Positions 41,838 to 51,587 are shown, counted from the stretch's first letter. The stretch is 64,000 nt of DNA from Nocardiopsis xinjiangensis YIM 90004 (GCF_000341145.1 NZ_ANBE01000003.1:296998-360997); one strand, 5' to 3'. Program-made: numbers and translations. Notes: generated from the sequence alone by a model not told the origin.

Positions 41838-42851
41838 ATGGCCGGGAGCAGAGCGGAAGAGACCGGTGTCGCCGTGGTGTGCGGCGCCAGCGGGGGTGTG
41901 GGCCGGGCGACCGCTCGTGAACTCGCCCGCCGCGGTTACTCGCTCGGGCTCTTCGCCAGGGGAACCGAAGGCCTGGGGGCCGCTGCCGAGGAGGCCCGGG
42001 CCACAGGGGCGCGGGTGTTCGCGGCCGAGGTCGACGTGGCCGACAGCGAGGCCGTCCGGGAGGCAGCCGAGCGGGCCGAGGCAGAGCTCGGGCCGGTGAG
42101 CCTGTGGGTCAACGCGGCGTTCGCGACCTTGATGTCCCGGTTCGTCGACGCGGCCCCGGAGGAGTTCCGCCGGGTCACCGACGTCTGTTACCACGGCACC
42201 GTCAACGGGACCCGTACCGCTCTGGCTCTCATGGAGCCGCGCGACCGGGGCACGATCGTGCAGGTGGGGTCCGCCCTCGCCTACCGGGGGATCCCCCTCC
42301 AGTCCGCCTACTGCGGGGCCAAGCACGCCGTCCGGGGGTTCACCGACTCCGTACGCACCGAACTGGTCGACGCCGGGTCACACGTGCGGATCACCGAGGT
42401 CCACCTGCCCGGCCTCAACACCCCGCAGTTCTCCTGGGTCCGCACCCGGACCGATCGCCCCACCCGTCCCATGGCCCCCGTCTACCAACCCGAGGTGGCC
42501 GCACGCGCGATCGCCTGGGCCTCCGAGCACCCCCGTCGACGCACCTACTGGGTGGCGCCGTCGACGGTCAAGACCGCGCTCGGCCAGCGGTTCGCGCCAC
42601 GTGTGCTCGACCTGATCCTGGGCAGCACCGGGATCGACGGACAGTTGCGTGAGGGCGAACCGGAGAAGGAGGGCAACCTGTTCCGCCCCTTCGACACCGA
42701 CCGCGACCACGGCGCACACGGTGTGTTCGACGACGAGGCCCGCGGGAGCAGTGTCCAGCAGTGGCTGAACGAGAGACGGCTCGCGGTGACGGGCACCGTG
42801 GTCGGGATGGCCGCCGTCGGGGCGGTCGCCTGGCGCCGAGCCCGCGGGTGA
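41838..42851 (+). CDS. SDR-family oxidoreductase with C-terminal membrane anchor
   Basis: A 337-residue short-chain dehydrogenase. The cofactor loop is CGASGGVGRATARELA, the Tyr-Lys pair is SAYCGAKHAVRGF with Ser in VQVGSALAYRG. After the SDR core (about 1-260) there is an extension ending in a hydrophobic helix (LAVTGTVVGMAAVGAVAWRRARG), which may tether it to the membrane. The NADP substrate is unknown. ATG 41838 follows GGAGAGGGGG. It is first in an operon with DUF3140 behind a SigB-like promoter. Confidence 0.9.
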   Translation: MAGSRAEETGVAVVCGASGGVGRATARELARRGYSLGLFARGTEGLGAAAEEARATGARVFAAEVDVADSEAVREAAERAEAELGPVSLWVNAAFATLMSRFVDAAPEEFRRVTDVCYHGTVNGTRTALALMEPRDRGTIVQVGSALAYRGIPLQSAYCGAKHAVRGFTDSVRTELVDAGSHVRITEVHLPGLNTPQFSWVRTRTDRPTRPMAPVYQPEVAARAIAWASEHPRRRTYWVAPSTVKTALGQRFAPRVLDLILGSTGIDGQLREGEPEKEGNLFRPFDTDRDHGAHGVFDDEARGSSVQQWLNERRLAVTGTVVGMAAVGAVAWRRARG

Positions 42852-42881
42852 ACACCGCGTCCGAGAAAACGAGGAGGGATC

Positions 42882-43238
42882 ATGGCCGAGCACAGCGCCG
42901 AGACCGATCGCGTCTGGCAGGAGTTCCACTCCGTGGTCAACATGTCCGGCGAGGAGCTGCGGGAGTGGCTGCTCACCGACGCCGCCGGCGAGGAGGGGCT
43001 GTCGAGCGACCCGGGCCATCCGGTGTCCGACCGCGGCGAGGAGGTCGTGGCGGTCCTGGGCAAACGCAAGACCGACGTGACCGGGTCCGACGTGGAGTTG
43101 ATGAACGACGTCGCGGAGTTCGTGCGCAACGAGCTCGCCGACCCGCAGCGCGAGGACCAGGGATGGCGCCGACGTCTCATGTCGGTGGGCCACGACCCGC
43201 TCGCGCCCTCGTCCCCGGCCCCCGACGAGGAGCTCTGA
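42882..43238 (+). CDS. DUF3140 domain protein
   Basis: A 118-residue protein with the pattern VWQEFHSVVNMSGEELREWL, GKRKTDVTGSDVELMNDV and SVGHDPL, which I recognise as DUF3140. Proteins of this type are small, soluble and function-unknown, and often neighbour stress genes in actinobacteria. It starts 30 nt after the SDR stop with an AGGAGG Shine-Dalgarno (in GAGGAGGGATC). A hairpin at 43261-43291 ends the operon. Confidence 0.85.
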   Translation: MAEHSAETDRVWQEFHSVVNMSGEELREWLLTDAAGEEGLSSDPGHPVSDRGEEVVAVLGKRKTDVTGSDVELMNDVAEFVRNELADPQREDQGWRRRLMSVGHDPLAPSSPAPDEEL

Positions 43239-43260
43239 CGGCGCAGGAGGACCATGGCAC

Positions 43261-43291
43261 CGGGGCACGGCGGGGGTGATGCCGTGCCCCG
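43261..43291 (+). terminator. Terminator of the SDR-DUF3140 operon
   Basis: CGGGGCACGGC and GCCGTGCCCCG form a perfect 11-bp stem with a 9-nt loop, 23 bp after the DUF3140 stop. Confidence 0.75.
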
Positions 43292-43417
43292 ATACCCTCG
43301 GCTCGCGCACGCCGGACGTCACATCCTCGCCGCCGAGGGCCGCCGGCCCCGGAAACCGAAAGTCGGCCCTGGACGATAACGTGTCCGGACAACCACGCCG
43401 ATACGGAATGAGATCGT

Positions 43418-44845
43418 GTGCGCCGGTTCTTTCGTTCCCTCCTCAAGAGGGAACCTCCCCCGCCTCATCCCCCGGAAGAACACAACGAGCACGCGGAGTT
43501 CGAAGGGACCTACCCCAAGAAGTACGACCATGTGGTGCGCATTGTCGTGCGTGTCCCCGCCGCTGAGGCCCCTGATCTGCGCGTTCTCCTGCAAAGCCGG
43601 TCCTGGCCCTTCCGAGAGAGCGAAAGGCCACCGGAGAGCACCCGGTCTCGGTACGCGCGATTCACGGCCCACGTACCCATTCTGGGAGCGCCCCTGTGGG
43701 CGGAGACCGAAGCCGCTTCACGGTTCTCCCATGCGTGCACCCAGGCGCGCATCGAAGCCCACGTAGTGTCGACCTCTCGCCCACGAAACACCGGCGCCGC
43801 GTTCCGGACCTACCACGTGGTACCCGATGTGGCCGCACCTCACGGTGCCTTGCGGCGCCGCTTGCACGAGCTGGTCCTTCAGGCCTGTTCGCAAGGCACG
43901 ATCAGGGCGCGCTCCTTGGCCCGGGCGAAGGAGGAACTTCCAGGTTTTCTCGAGGAGAACCCCGGCGTCGGGCGCGATGTCGATGTCACGATCCTCGGGC
44001 CGGAAGGACCGGTGGCCGAACCCGCGCGCAGCCCGCTTCCCAACGCCCGCGACATGCTCGTGCTCTCGCTCGCGGGGATCGTGGTCTGCGCGGTCGTCGC
44101 ACTCGTCTTCACGGTGGCCCTCCCCGGCGGGAGCATACAGCTGGCCGGATCGGTCTTTCTTTCCGCCGCGTGTTTCGTCGGTGTGTGCCTACTCCTACGG
44201 CAGTTGCGGGAAGGGACGGTGAACACGTGGCTCCCGGTCGTGATCACCGGCTTGTTCCCAGTACTCCTGATCCCCGCAGCGCACCTGAACATCTACGCCT
44301 ACCTCTCCGAGTTCGGGATCTCACCCGGCGACGCGGAGATCTCCGGATACCATTTGTTCTTGTCGGGCAGAGAATCGGCCCTCATTATCTTCTTGACGGC
44401 CGTGTTCGCGTTGAGCATCTTCGGGTTCTTGTTCCACTTCCATTTTGGGGGTTTCGGGGCGAAGGGTGTCGTGATCTGGTCTCTGGCGGTTGGTTCCGTC
44501 GTCCTCTACACCTTTTTGCCCGTGCGGTTCATCCTCGATTCGAGCACGTCCACCGGGGCCGAGCACGTGGCCCACTACCAAGACGGCGGGGCCCCTGTAA
44601 GCCAGTTCGGCATCGTCCCGACACCGGTGTGCGTCGAGCAGCACTCGGAGATCGACGACCGCTTCGGCCCGGCGCCGCCCACCGACCGTCCCGTCCTCCA
44701 TTTCGGTTTCGCGAACGACACCGACTTCCTCTGGGACCCGGATGAGGAGCTGACCAAGGTTCCTTCCTTCTCGGTTCCCCTCACGCCCGTGACAGGGCTC
44801 GACAGCATCTGCCCGGAGCCCTCGAACGACAAGGGGGCCGGGTAG
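43418..44845 (+). CDS. Membrane protein of unknown function
   Basis: A 475-residue protein starting with GTG. The N-terminal 205 residues are soluble, basic then mixed (YDHVVRIVVRVPAAEAPDLRVLL, ETEAASRFSHACTQARIEAHV). About five spans follow (LVLSLAGIVVCAVVALVFTVAL, LAGSVFLSAACFVGVCLLL, WLPVVITGLFPVLLIPA, ALIIFLTAVFALSIFGFLFHF, VVIWSLAVGSVVLYTFLPV). A final outer domain of about 100 residues has two Cys (TPVCVEQ, DSICPE) that could pair. No family recognised. It stands alone. Confidence 0.65.
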   Translation: MRRFFRSLLKREPPPPHPPEEHNEHAEFEGTYPKKYDHVVRIVVRVPAAEAPDLRVLLQSRSWPFRESERPPESTRSRYARFTAHVPILGAPLWAETEAASRFSHACTQARIEAHVVSTSRPRNTGAAFRTYHVVPDVAAPHGALRRRLHELVLQACSQGTIRARSLARAKEELPGFLEENPGVGRDVDVTILGPEGPVAEPARSPLPNARDMLVLSLAGIVVCAVVALVFTVALPGGSIQLAGSVFLSAACFVGVCLLLRQLREGTVNTWLPVVITGLFPVLLIPAAHLNIYAYLSEFGISPGDAEISGYHLFLSGRESALIIFLTAVFALSIFGFLFHFHFGGFGAKGVVIWSLAVGSVVLYTFLPVRFILDSSTSTGAEHVAHYQDGGAPVSQFGIVPTPVCVEQHSEIDDRFGPAPPTDRPVLHFGFANDTDFLWDPDEELTKVPSFSVPLTPVTGLDSICPEPSNDKGAG

Positions 44846-45403
44846 GATGGATCCCCTCGGAGCCGGCCGTGCAGCACCGAACCCGGAACACCTGTGCGGC
44901 GGAGCACAAAGAGTCGCTCTCGGTATCCCCGCCGCATCAGTGCGGGTCGGCCAGAGGTCTCGATCGGGGCGGTGGTGGGTGGAAGCCTGTTGGATCGGCG
45001 CCGGGGCGGGGGTTCCCGGATTGGCCTGGGGTGGGTGGGGCCCAGTGGGTTGATGCAGGTGGGCAACGGCTCACGGGCCGGTGGTGCGGGTGGATGGTGT
45101 CCGTCGGAGCATCGAGTTCAACCCGGCCGGGGCTACCCGCAACCCGCATCGGCGCCACCCCCACACCCCTTTCATTACGGGGATAGTGGCGGCGTGTGCG
45201 CGGCCGACGCCGCCATCTCCTGCCTGCCAAGGGCTCTGCTCCCCCGCCCGCGGTCAAAAACAGCCCGGAAGCGGCCCCGGCAGGGGGGAGCGATGCTCGT
45301 CCCGGCCCCGGGGACCGGGACCATCCCCAACCGGGCAGATCGGCGCTACCGGGGCTCGAAGTCGGCTCTGATGGGCAAGATCTACCGGAGATCATGGTGG
45401 GTG
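44846..45403. other. Intergenic region with a dispersed-repeat-like segment
   Basis: No gene is supported in these 560 bp. The part 45090-45135 (GGTGTCCGTCGGAGCATCGAG) resembles 23640-23675. GC-rich runs such as GGTGGGTGGGG around 45028 could form G-rich structures. It ends at the stop of the VWA gene. Confidence 0.4.
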
Positions 45404-46567
45404 TCAGGTAGGGGCGTCGGCCGGGGCGGTGACGGGGTCGCCCCGAAGCGCGGCGGCCATGAGCTCGGGGAAGGCTTCGGGGGTGCACGCGAACGCGGGA
45501 ACGCCGAGCTCGGCGAGGGCCACGGCGTTCCCGTGGTCGTAGAAGGGCGCACCCTCGTCGGAGAGGGCGAGCAGGACCACGACCTGGGTTCCGGCAGCCT
45601 TCATCTGCGCGACCCGGCGCAGCATCTGCTCCCGCACCCCGCCCTCACACAAGTCACTAACCAGCACGAACGTCGACTCGGTGGGGCGGGTGATCAGCCC
45701 CTGGCAGTAACCGATCGCCCGATTGATGTCGGTGCCACCGCCCAGCTGGGTGCCGAACAGCACCTCCACCGGATCGGAGAGGTGGTCGGTGAGGTCGGCG
45801 ACGGCGGTGTCGAAGGCGACCAGGGATGTGCTCACACTGCGCATCGACGCCAGGACCGCGCCGAACACACTCGCGTACACGACCGACTCGGCCATGGATC
45901 CGCTCTGGTCGACGGCGAGCACCACGTCCTTGTGGACGCCCCGGCTGCGGCGTCCATGGCCGACGAGGGTGCGCGGCACGACCGTGCGGTGCTCGGGCAG
46001 GTAGTGGGCGAGGTTGCGGCGGATCGTCGCGTTCCAGTCGATGTCGGCGACCCGGCGCGGGCGGTGGGTGCGGGTGGAGCGGTCGATCGCTCCCTGCACC
46101 AGGGAACGTGTGCGTTGGGCGAGGCGGCGTTCGAGATCGTCGACGACACGGCGTACGACGGCGCGGGCGCTCTCCCGGGCGCGGTCGGGCATGACGGAGT
46201 TGAGGGAGAGCAGCGTGCCGACCAGGTGCACGTCGGGCTCGACAGCCTCCATGAGCTCGGGTTCGAGCAGCATGCGGTGCAGGCCGAGGCGGTCCATGGC
46301 GTCCTTCTGCATGATCCGTACGACGGAGGAGGGGAAGTAGGTACGGATGTCGCCGAGCCAGCGGTTCACACGGGGGACGGAGGGCCCGAGGCCCCCGGAG
46401 CGCTCACTCGTCCCGCCACTCTCCCCGCCGCCGGGGCCGGAGCGGTCGTAGAGGGCCGCGAGGGCGGAGTCCATGCCCTGGTCGGTGGAGGACAGCGCCG
46501 TCTCGGGGCCGTCCTCGCCCAGGACCAGGCGCCAGCGGCGTGCTCGTTCGGTCTCTTCGGTGGTCAT
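45404..46567 (-). CDS. VWA domain protein (CoxE-like) of the MoxR cassette
   Basis: A 387-residue protein. The C-terminal half is a von Willebrand A domain with a MIDAS site: DQSGSM in VVLAVDQSGSMAES, then GGGTDINRAIGYC, then Asp in VLVSDLCEGG. The N-terminal half is helical (VNRWLGDIRTYFPSSVVRIMQ, HLVGTLLSLNSVMPDRARESA). MoxR-type AAA+ ATPases and VWA proteins typically act together as metal-insertion or remodelling chaperones. The ATG overlaps the stop of the DUF5682 gene. It is last in the operon. Confidence 0.9.
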   Translation of the reverse strand: MTTEETERARRWRLVLGEDGPETALSSTDQGMDSALAALYDRSGPGGGESGGTSERSGGLGPSVPRVNRWLGDIRTYFPSSVVRIMQKDAMDRLGLHRMLLEPELMEAVEPDVHLVGTLLSLNSVMPDRARESARAVVRRVVDDLERRLAQRTRSLVQGAIDRSTRTHRPRRVADIDWNATIRRNLAHYLPEHRTVVPRTLVGHGRRSRGVHKDVVLAVDQSGSMAESVVYASVFGAVLASMRSVSTSLVAFDTAVADLTDHLSDPVEVLFGTQLGGGTDINRAIGYCQGLITRPTESTFVLVSDLCEGGVREQMLRRVAQMKAAGTQVVVLLALSDEGAPFYDHGNAVALAELGVPAFACTPEAFPELMAAALRGDPVTAPADAPT

Positions 46568-48849
46568 ACGGTGGTGGCCTTCCCGGGGGTGTGCGAGCGG
46601 TCGGCGGCGGCACGGGTCAGGAGCACACCGGCCGCGGCCAGTGCGGGTGCGGCGCGTTCGGGGTCCAGAGGCAGGGACGCGGTGCCGGCGGGCAGGGCGA
46701 CGCGGGTGGCGGCGGCACCGATCTGGCGGCGTTCGGGGGCGGCGAAGGCACCGAAGGTGCGGCGCAGCAACGGGAGCACGTCGGCGAAACGTTCCGGAGC
46801 GAGCCCGGTCAGCCAGGCGTCGATGAGGTCGAGGAGGGTGTCGTCGTGGACCAGGACCAGCCCGCTGCCCTGGAGGAAGCCTTCGAGCCAAGCGGCGGCA
46901 CGGGCGGGGTCGGTCCCGGGTGACATGGTGCGGGCCAGACGCCGGCGGAGGGTGTCGCGGTCGAGTTCGCCGGCGTCGCTGAGGATGCGGTCGAGGCGTC
47001 CGGCCACACGCCCGGGGAGGCGATCGTCACCGGCGAGGGTGGCGAGGGTGGTGGTCCAGGTGCGGAGCGGTTCCTCGTCCAGGAGGGTGACGGCGTGGTG
47101 GGTGTGGTCGATGAGTGTGGCGATGCGTGCGGCCGCGTCGTCGTCGAGCCCGTGCAGTGCGGGTGGGAGCCCCGCGCACACCCGGCGCAGCAGCCCTTCG
47201 GCGACGGACCTCAGGTGGGCGCCCTCGGTACGGCGCACGTCCCCGTAACGTCCGGCGCGGGCCAGGGGCGGCAGGGCCGCCATGAGCCCGGTGACGTCGC
47301 CGTCGGTGGCGGCACGGTCGGTGAGCCGGGCGAGCACGGTGGGCAGGGCGCTGTCGAGCTCGGCGAGCAGGCACTGTTCGGTGAGGGCGGTGACACCGCG
47401 CAGGTCGGCCTGGTCGGCGAGGTCGACCAGGCGCGCGGCGGCGGCTTCCTCCACGGTGGCGCCCCAGCGGGCGGCCTCGATGAGGGCGACGTCCATCTCG
47501 GGTTCCCAGCGCAGTCTCCAGGCCTCCCGGAAGGTTCCGCGGTGGGAGCCCTCCGGGGTACGGGGCACGCCCCATTCCACGTCGAGGACCCGGAGCCGGT
47601 GCAGGAGCACACCGCGTTCCCGGTGGCTCTCCTTGCGCAGGTCGAGGTCGAGGTCCCGGGTGAAGGGTTCGGCCTTGAGGCGCAGACGGCGGCGCTGAGC
47701 GGCCAGGTCGCGTTGGAGCGGCACCATCGGGGTGGTGTCGGGGACCGAGCCCATGCGTTCCCCGAGGGCGAGCCGGCCGTGCACGAGGGCCGCCCGTGCC
47801 TCCTTCCCCTCGCACAGGACCGCGGTGAGGGCCTCGCGGACCTCTTCGAGCCCGGCGAGGGGGCGTCCGCGCAGGACGGCGAGGGACTCGGCGAGGCGGA
47901 TCCCCTCGATCACGTGCGCGGAGGAGACCGCCTGCTCCTCGTCCCTGCGAAGGACACGGGCGGCGTCGGTGAGCCACCGGTGCACGGGGCGGTCGGGTGC
48001 GGTGAACAGGTGGTGGTACCAGCCGGGCGCGGTCACCCCCGCCCGGTACCCCGCGGCGGCCAGGCGCCCGTGGGTCCAGGGCACCCACGTGGCGTCGACC
48101 TTGGTCCTGGGCAGCCCCTTGAGCAGGGCGGTGTCGGCCTTGGCGGTGTGGCGGGCGGTCTCGTGGAGGGCGGGCGCGTGCCAGGCGCCGCAGACGACGG
48201 CGACACGGTGGTACCCGGCGCGGAGGGTGGAGCGCAGGACCTGGCGCATGTGGGCCTCGCGACGTTCGGTGCGCACATCCCCGGCCCCGGTCTCGGCTCG
48301 GACGGCCGCCATGGCCTCCTGGATCGCGGGGAACGGGGAGGGTTCACCGTCGCCGCGCTGTTCGACGACGTCGTCCCACCAGCGTTCGGTGTCGTCGTAG
48401 CCGGCAGCGCGGGCGAGTGCCCCGAGCGGGTCGGCGCGGGTGTGTTCCGGGCCGGTCCCCTCGTCCGGGGGGTCCGGCTCGCCCGTGTCCGCGGGCCTCT
48501 CGGCCAGGCTGTGGGCTGCGGGCAGGTCGCAGAAGCGCGCCTCCACGCCGTGGTCGACGGCGTAGCGCAGCGCCACCCATTCCGGCGAGAAGGACGCGAA
48601 CGGCCAGAACGCCCATCCGCCCCTCTCTCCACCGCTCCGGGCCTCCCGGCCGGTGCGGTGGACGAGCAGGGCGACCGGCGGTTCGAGCTCACCCGCCAGG
48701 TGGAGGAGGGCGTCGGCCTCCGGCGGCCCCTCGATGAGGACCGCCTCGGGGCGCAGGCGTTCCAGCTCGGCCTGTACGGCACGCGCGGACCCGGGGCCGT
48801 GGTGGCGCACCCCGAGGACCCGCACGCCCTCGGTGTCGAAGGCCGGCAT
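46564..48849 (-). CDS. DUF5682 protein with TraB/TIKI-like motifs
   Basis: A 761-residue protein. The first 300 residues show G-V-R-H (13-16), a conserved Glu in VLIEGPPEAD (Glu40), and G-A-W-H (221-224) in VVCGAWHAPAL, plus EAHMRQVL near 200. Two GxxH motifs with a Glu between them are the signature of the TraB/TIKI/EreA-like superfamily of putative metalloenzymes. I infer membership; the cysteine-poor, helical last 450 residues are of unknown role. The ATG overlaps the MoxR stop (ATGA). A large open frame continues upstream, but in that part the MoxR frame is clearly the coding one. Confidence 0.85.
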   Translation of the reverse strand: MPAFDTEGVRVLGVRHHGPGSARAVQAELERLRPEAVLIEGPPEADALLHLAGELEPPVALLVHRTGREARSGGERGGWAFWPFASFSPEWVALRYAVDHGVEARFCDLPAAHSLAERPADTGEPDPPDEGTGPEHTRADPLGALARAAGYDDTERWWDDVVEQRGDGEPSPFPAIQEAMAAVRAETGAGDVRTERREAHMRQVLRSTLRAGYHRVAVVCGAWHAPALHETARHTAKADTALLKGLPRTKVDATWVPWTHGRLAAAGYRAGVTAPGWYHHLFTAPDRPVHRWLTDAARVLRRDEEQAVSSAHVIEGIRLAESLAVLRGRPLAGLEEVREALTAVLCEGKEARAALVHGRLALGERMGSVPDTTPMVPLQRDLAAQRRRLRLKAEPFTRDLDLDLRKESHRERGVLLHRLRVLDVEWGVPRTPEGSHRGTFREAWRLRWEPEMDVALIEAARWGATVEEAAAARLVDLADQADLRGVTALTEQCLLAELDSALPTVLARLTDRAATDGDVTGLMAALPPLARAGRYGDVRRTEGAHLRSVAEGLLRRVCAGLPPALHGLDDDAAARIATLIDHTHHAVTLLDEEPLRTWTTTLATLAGDDRLPGRVAGRLDRILSDAGELDRDTLRRRLARTMSPGTDPARAAAWLEGFLQGSGLVLVHDDTLLDLIDAWLTGLAPERFADVLPLLRRTFGAFAAPERRQIGAAATRVALPAGTASLPLDPERAAPALAAAGVLLTRAAADRSHTPGKATTV

Positions 48850-49958
48850 CAGGCGCCCACCTCGCGGCAGGCCCGGTAGAACTCGTCCCAGCCGTCGCGG
48901 TCGCGGGCGACGGTCTCCAGGTACTCGCGCCAGGCGACCCCGTCGGAGATCCGGTCCTGCACGACCGCGCCCTGGATCCCCGCGGCGATGTCGGCGGGAC
49001 GCAACTGCCCGTCGCCGAAGTGCGCGGACAGGGCGATGCCGTTGGTCACGACGGAGATCGCCTCGGCCGTGCTGAGGGTTCCGCTGGGTGACTTGACCTT
49101 GGCGGAGCCGTCCTCGGTGGCGCCGGCGCGCAACTCCCGGAAGACGGTGACCACCCGCCTGATCTCGGTGAGGCTCGTGGCGACCTCGGGCAGTTGCAGG
49201 GAACGGCCGAGCTGGTCCACCCGCCGGGTGACGATGTCGACCTCTTCCTCTGCGGTGTCGGGCACCGGCAGCACCACGGTGTTGAAGCGGCGGCGCAGGG
49301 CGCTGGAGAGGTCGTTGACGCCGCGGTCTCGGTCGTTCGCGGTGGCGATGAGGTTGAAGCCCCGGCCGGCCTGCACCTCGGTACCGAGTTCGGGTACGGG
49401 CAGGGATTTCTCCGAGAGCACGGTGATGAGGCCGTCCTGGACCTCGGAGGGCATGCGGGTGAGTTCTTCGACGCGGGCGAGGGTCCCGCGGGACATGGCG
49501 TTCATGACGGGGCCGGGGACGAGCGCGGCCTCGCTGGGCCCCTCGGCGAGCAGGCGGGCGTAGTTCCAGCCGTAGCGGACCGCCTCCTCGGAGGTGCCCG
49601 CGGTTCCCTGCACGAGGAGGGTGGAGTCCCCGCAGACGGCAGCGGCCAGGTGTTCGGACAACCAGGTCTTGGCGGTGCCGGGGACGCCGAGGAGCAGCAG
49701 TGCGCGGTCGGTGGCCAGCGTCGCGACGGCGGTCTCGGCGATACGGCGGGCGCCGATGTACTTGGGGGTGATCTCGGTGCCGTCCTCCAGCGTGGTGCCG
49801 AGCAGGTAGTCGACGACGGCGTGCGGGGAGAGGCGCCACCCCTGGGGCCGGGTGCGGGTGTCGGCGGCGGCGAGCGCGCTGAGTTCGTCGGCGTGGGTCT
49901 GCTCGGCGTGGGGGCGCAGCGCCCGGCTCGTGTCGGTGATCTCTGCGGTGGAGGTCAA
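48849..49958 (-). CDS. MoxR-family AAA+ ATPase
   Basis: A 369-residue ATPase. Walker A is LGVPGTAKTWLSEHLA. The characteristic MoxR insert region is YGWNYARLLAEGPSEAALVPGP, and Walker B/sensor segments include LARVEELTRMPSEVQDGLITVL and FNLIATANDRDRGVN. A lid domain follows to the C-terminus. The start is TTG 49956-49958, directly abutting the TAG of the DUF5691 gene and 7 nt after GGAG. It is the presumed motor of the five-gene cassette. Confidence 0.92.
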   Translation of the reverse strand: MTSTAEITDTSRALRPHAEQTHADELSALAAADTRTRPQGWRLSPHAVVDYLLGTTLEDGTEITPKYIGARRIAETAVATLATDRALLLLGVPGTAKTWLSEHLAAAVCGDSTLLVQGTAGTSEEAVRYGWNYARLLAEGPSEAALVPGPVMNAMSRGTLARVEELTRMPSEVQDGLITVLSEKSLPVPELGTEVQAGRGFNLIATANDRDRGVNDLSSALRRRFNTVVLPVPDTAEEEVDIVTRRVDQLGRSLQLPEVATSLTEIRRVVTVFRELRAGATEDGSAKVKSPSGTLSTAEAISVVTNGIALSAHFGDGQLRPADIAAGIQGAVVQDRISDGVAWREYLETVARDRDGWDEFYRACREVGA

Positions 49959-51461
49959 CTACAACTCCCTTTGCATCTCGCGGCGGAAGAGGACGGTGTC
50001 GCGGGTGTCGAGGTAGAGGCGGCGGTCCTCGGGGGCGAGGCCGGGTGGATCGGGGGGCAGGTGGTCGAGGTGTTCGGGCGGCAGGTACTCGGCGGCGGCC
50101 TCGCAGAGGGCGCGGTAACCGCCGTCGCTGCGGTGGTTCAGAAGCATTCTCGTGGCTGCCACCGACAATTCCGGGGTCCACGGCCCCCCGGCGGCACGCA
50201 GGAGGTAACCGGCGTCGGCGAGGTCGCCGGTGCGGTTCAGGGCCCGGTGCACCCAGGCACAGCGCTCGTCGAGCGGGAGCGGGCGCAGCAGGGCCGGCAG
50301 TTGGAGGACCCGCCGGTCCTGGGTGGCGCGGGCGAGGTGGCCGCCCACGTCGGGACCGAGCGTGGACAGCAGGGCCCGGGCCCATTCCGCGGACCCCTGG
50401 AACCCCGCCGCGTTGACGAGTGCGTCGTGCACGTCGGTACGGCGGGAGCGTTCCACACGGGCGAGGACACGTGCGGGGTCGGGGGCCACGAGTGCGGTCC
50501 ACACGTCGAGCGGGGCGTGGGTGATGAGCGCCCACAGGCGTTCGGAGCGGGCAGCCCCGGTGTCATCGGCCCTCTCCGGGACTGCCAGGGCGAGGTCGCG
50601 CAGGAGCCCGGACCGGCCGGGGCCGACACCGCGTATCCGTACCTCTCCCCTGGGGCCTGTGCTGACCAAGGCCCTCACGTACGCGCGCAGGCGGTCTGCG
50701 TGGTCACTGTCGGGCAGGCGGCTGAGCAGGGAGAGCGCAAGTCCGCGGACCCCGGCGGCGCGGTCGTCGAGGGCGGCGGCCAAGACGTCCTCGTCTTCGG
50801 TGGTGAGCCCGGAGGCCAGGACCGACAGCAGGGACCGCCGCCGTTCAGCCACGGGTTCGGTGCGCAGGACCTCGGCCGTCCGTTCGCGTGCGGCCGCGGG
50901 GTCGGTGCGGCGCAGGGCGGCCAGGACGCGTCGGCGTTCCGGTGGAGCGCCGTGTTCCCAGATCCGGGGGTCGAAGTGCGTGGCGGCGCCGTGGGCGCCG
51001 AGGTAGTGCCAGGTGTCGCGGAACCGGGCGAGCCAGTGTCCGCGTGCACCGACGGCGGCGGCCACGGCGGGGCGGAGTTCGCTGTCGCGGGCACCGCGGT
51101 CGAGCAGGGTGGGCAGGTGGGCGGCGGGGACCCGGCGTCCTGCCCGGGCCACGAGGTCCAGCCATTCGGGGAGCAGTGCGGCACGGGTGGTGAGAATCTC
51201 GGCGAGGCGTCGGGAAGCGGCCGCGCCGACCTCGGGTGCGTCGTCCTCCGGGGCGGGTTCCACGGGCTCGGCGGTGTGCGGGGTGTGTCCGGCCGCCCGG
51301 CGCACGGCGGCGAGTGCCGCGCGATCGAGCAGGGCGGTGGAGCCAGGGGCGTCCTCGGCCTCGGGTGCGGGCAGGTCGGGGGTGTCGGGAACCGCGCGCC
51401 GGGCGGTTCCGACGAGCGCGGCGGGAAGCAGTTGCTCCCACGGGTCGGGGGTCGGGATCAC
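49959..51461 (-). CDS. DUF5691 family protein
   Basis: A 500-residue, soluble, largely helical protein starting PTPDPWEQLLPAALVGTARR after GTG 51459-51461, with GAGGAGG 8 nt upstream. Repeating helical units (LLPEWLDLVARAGRRVPAAHL, ERRRVLAALRRTDPAAARERTAE, ERRRSLLSVLASGLTTEDEDVL) suggest a HEAT-like solenoid that could present clients or partners to the ATPase. No catalytic residues are evident. It lies between the SWIM and MoxR genes, as in other actinobacterial copies of this operon. Confidence 0.82.
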   Translation of the reverse strand: MIPTPDPWEQLLPAALVGTARRAVPDTPDLPAPEAEDAPGSTALLDRAALAAVRRAAGHTPHTAEPVEPAPEDDAPEVGAAASRRLAEILTTRAALLPEWLDLVARAGRRVPAAHLPTLLDRGARDSELRPAVAAAVGARGHWLARFRDTWHYLGAHGAATHFDPRIWEHGAPPERRRVLAALRRTDPAAARERTAEVLRTEPVAERRRSLLSVLASGLTTEDEDVLAAALDDRAAGVRGLALSLLSRLPDSDHADRLRAYVRALVSTGPRGEVRIRGVGPGRSGLLRDLALAVPERADDTGAARSERLWALITHAPLDVWTALVAPDPARVLARVERSRRTDVHDALVNAAGFQGSAEWARALLSTLGPDVGGHLARATQDRRVLQLPALLRPLPLDERCAWVHRALNRTGDLADAGYLLRAAGGPWTPELSVAATRMLLNHRSDGGYRALCEAAAEYLPPEHLDHLPPDPPGLAPEDRRLYLDTRDTVLFRREMQREL

Positions 51462-51587
51462 GTGCGGGTCCTCCTCATCGGTTCCGGTCCAGGGGCCGTG
51501 GTCGCCTGCGGACCTTCCTCCTCGGTCCGGACGAGTGCGTCGCGGTCGCCTGCGGGCCCTCCTCATCGGCTCGGGCTCGGGCCGTGC

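Noticed and set aside
46564-50535. A 1323-residue fused protein including DUF5682
   Set aside because: Upstream of 48849 this frame overlaps MoxR and DUF5691 out of frame. The ATGA junction marks the true DUF5682 start.
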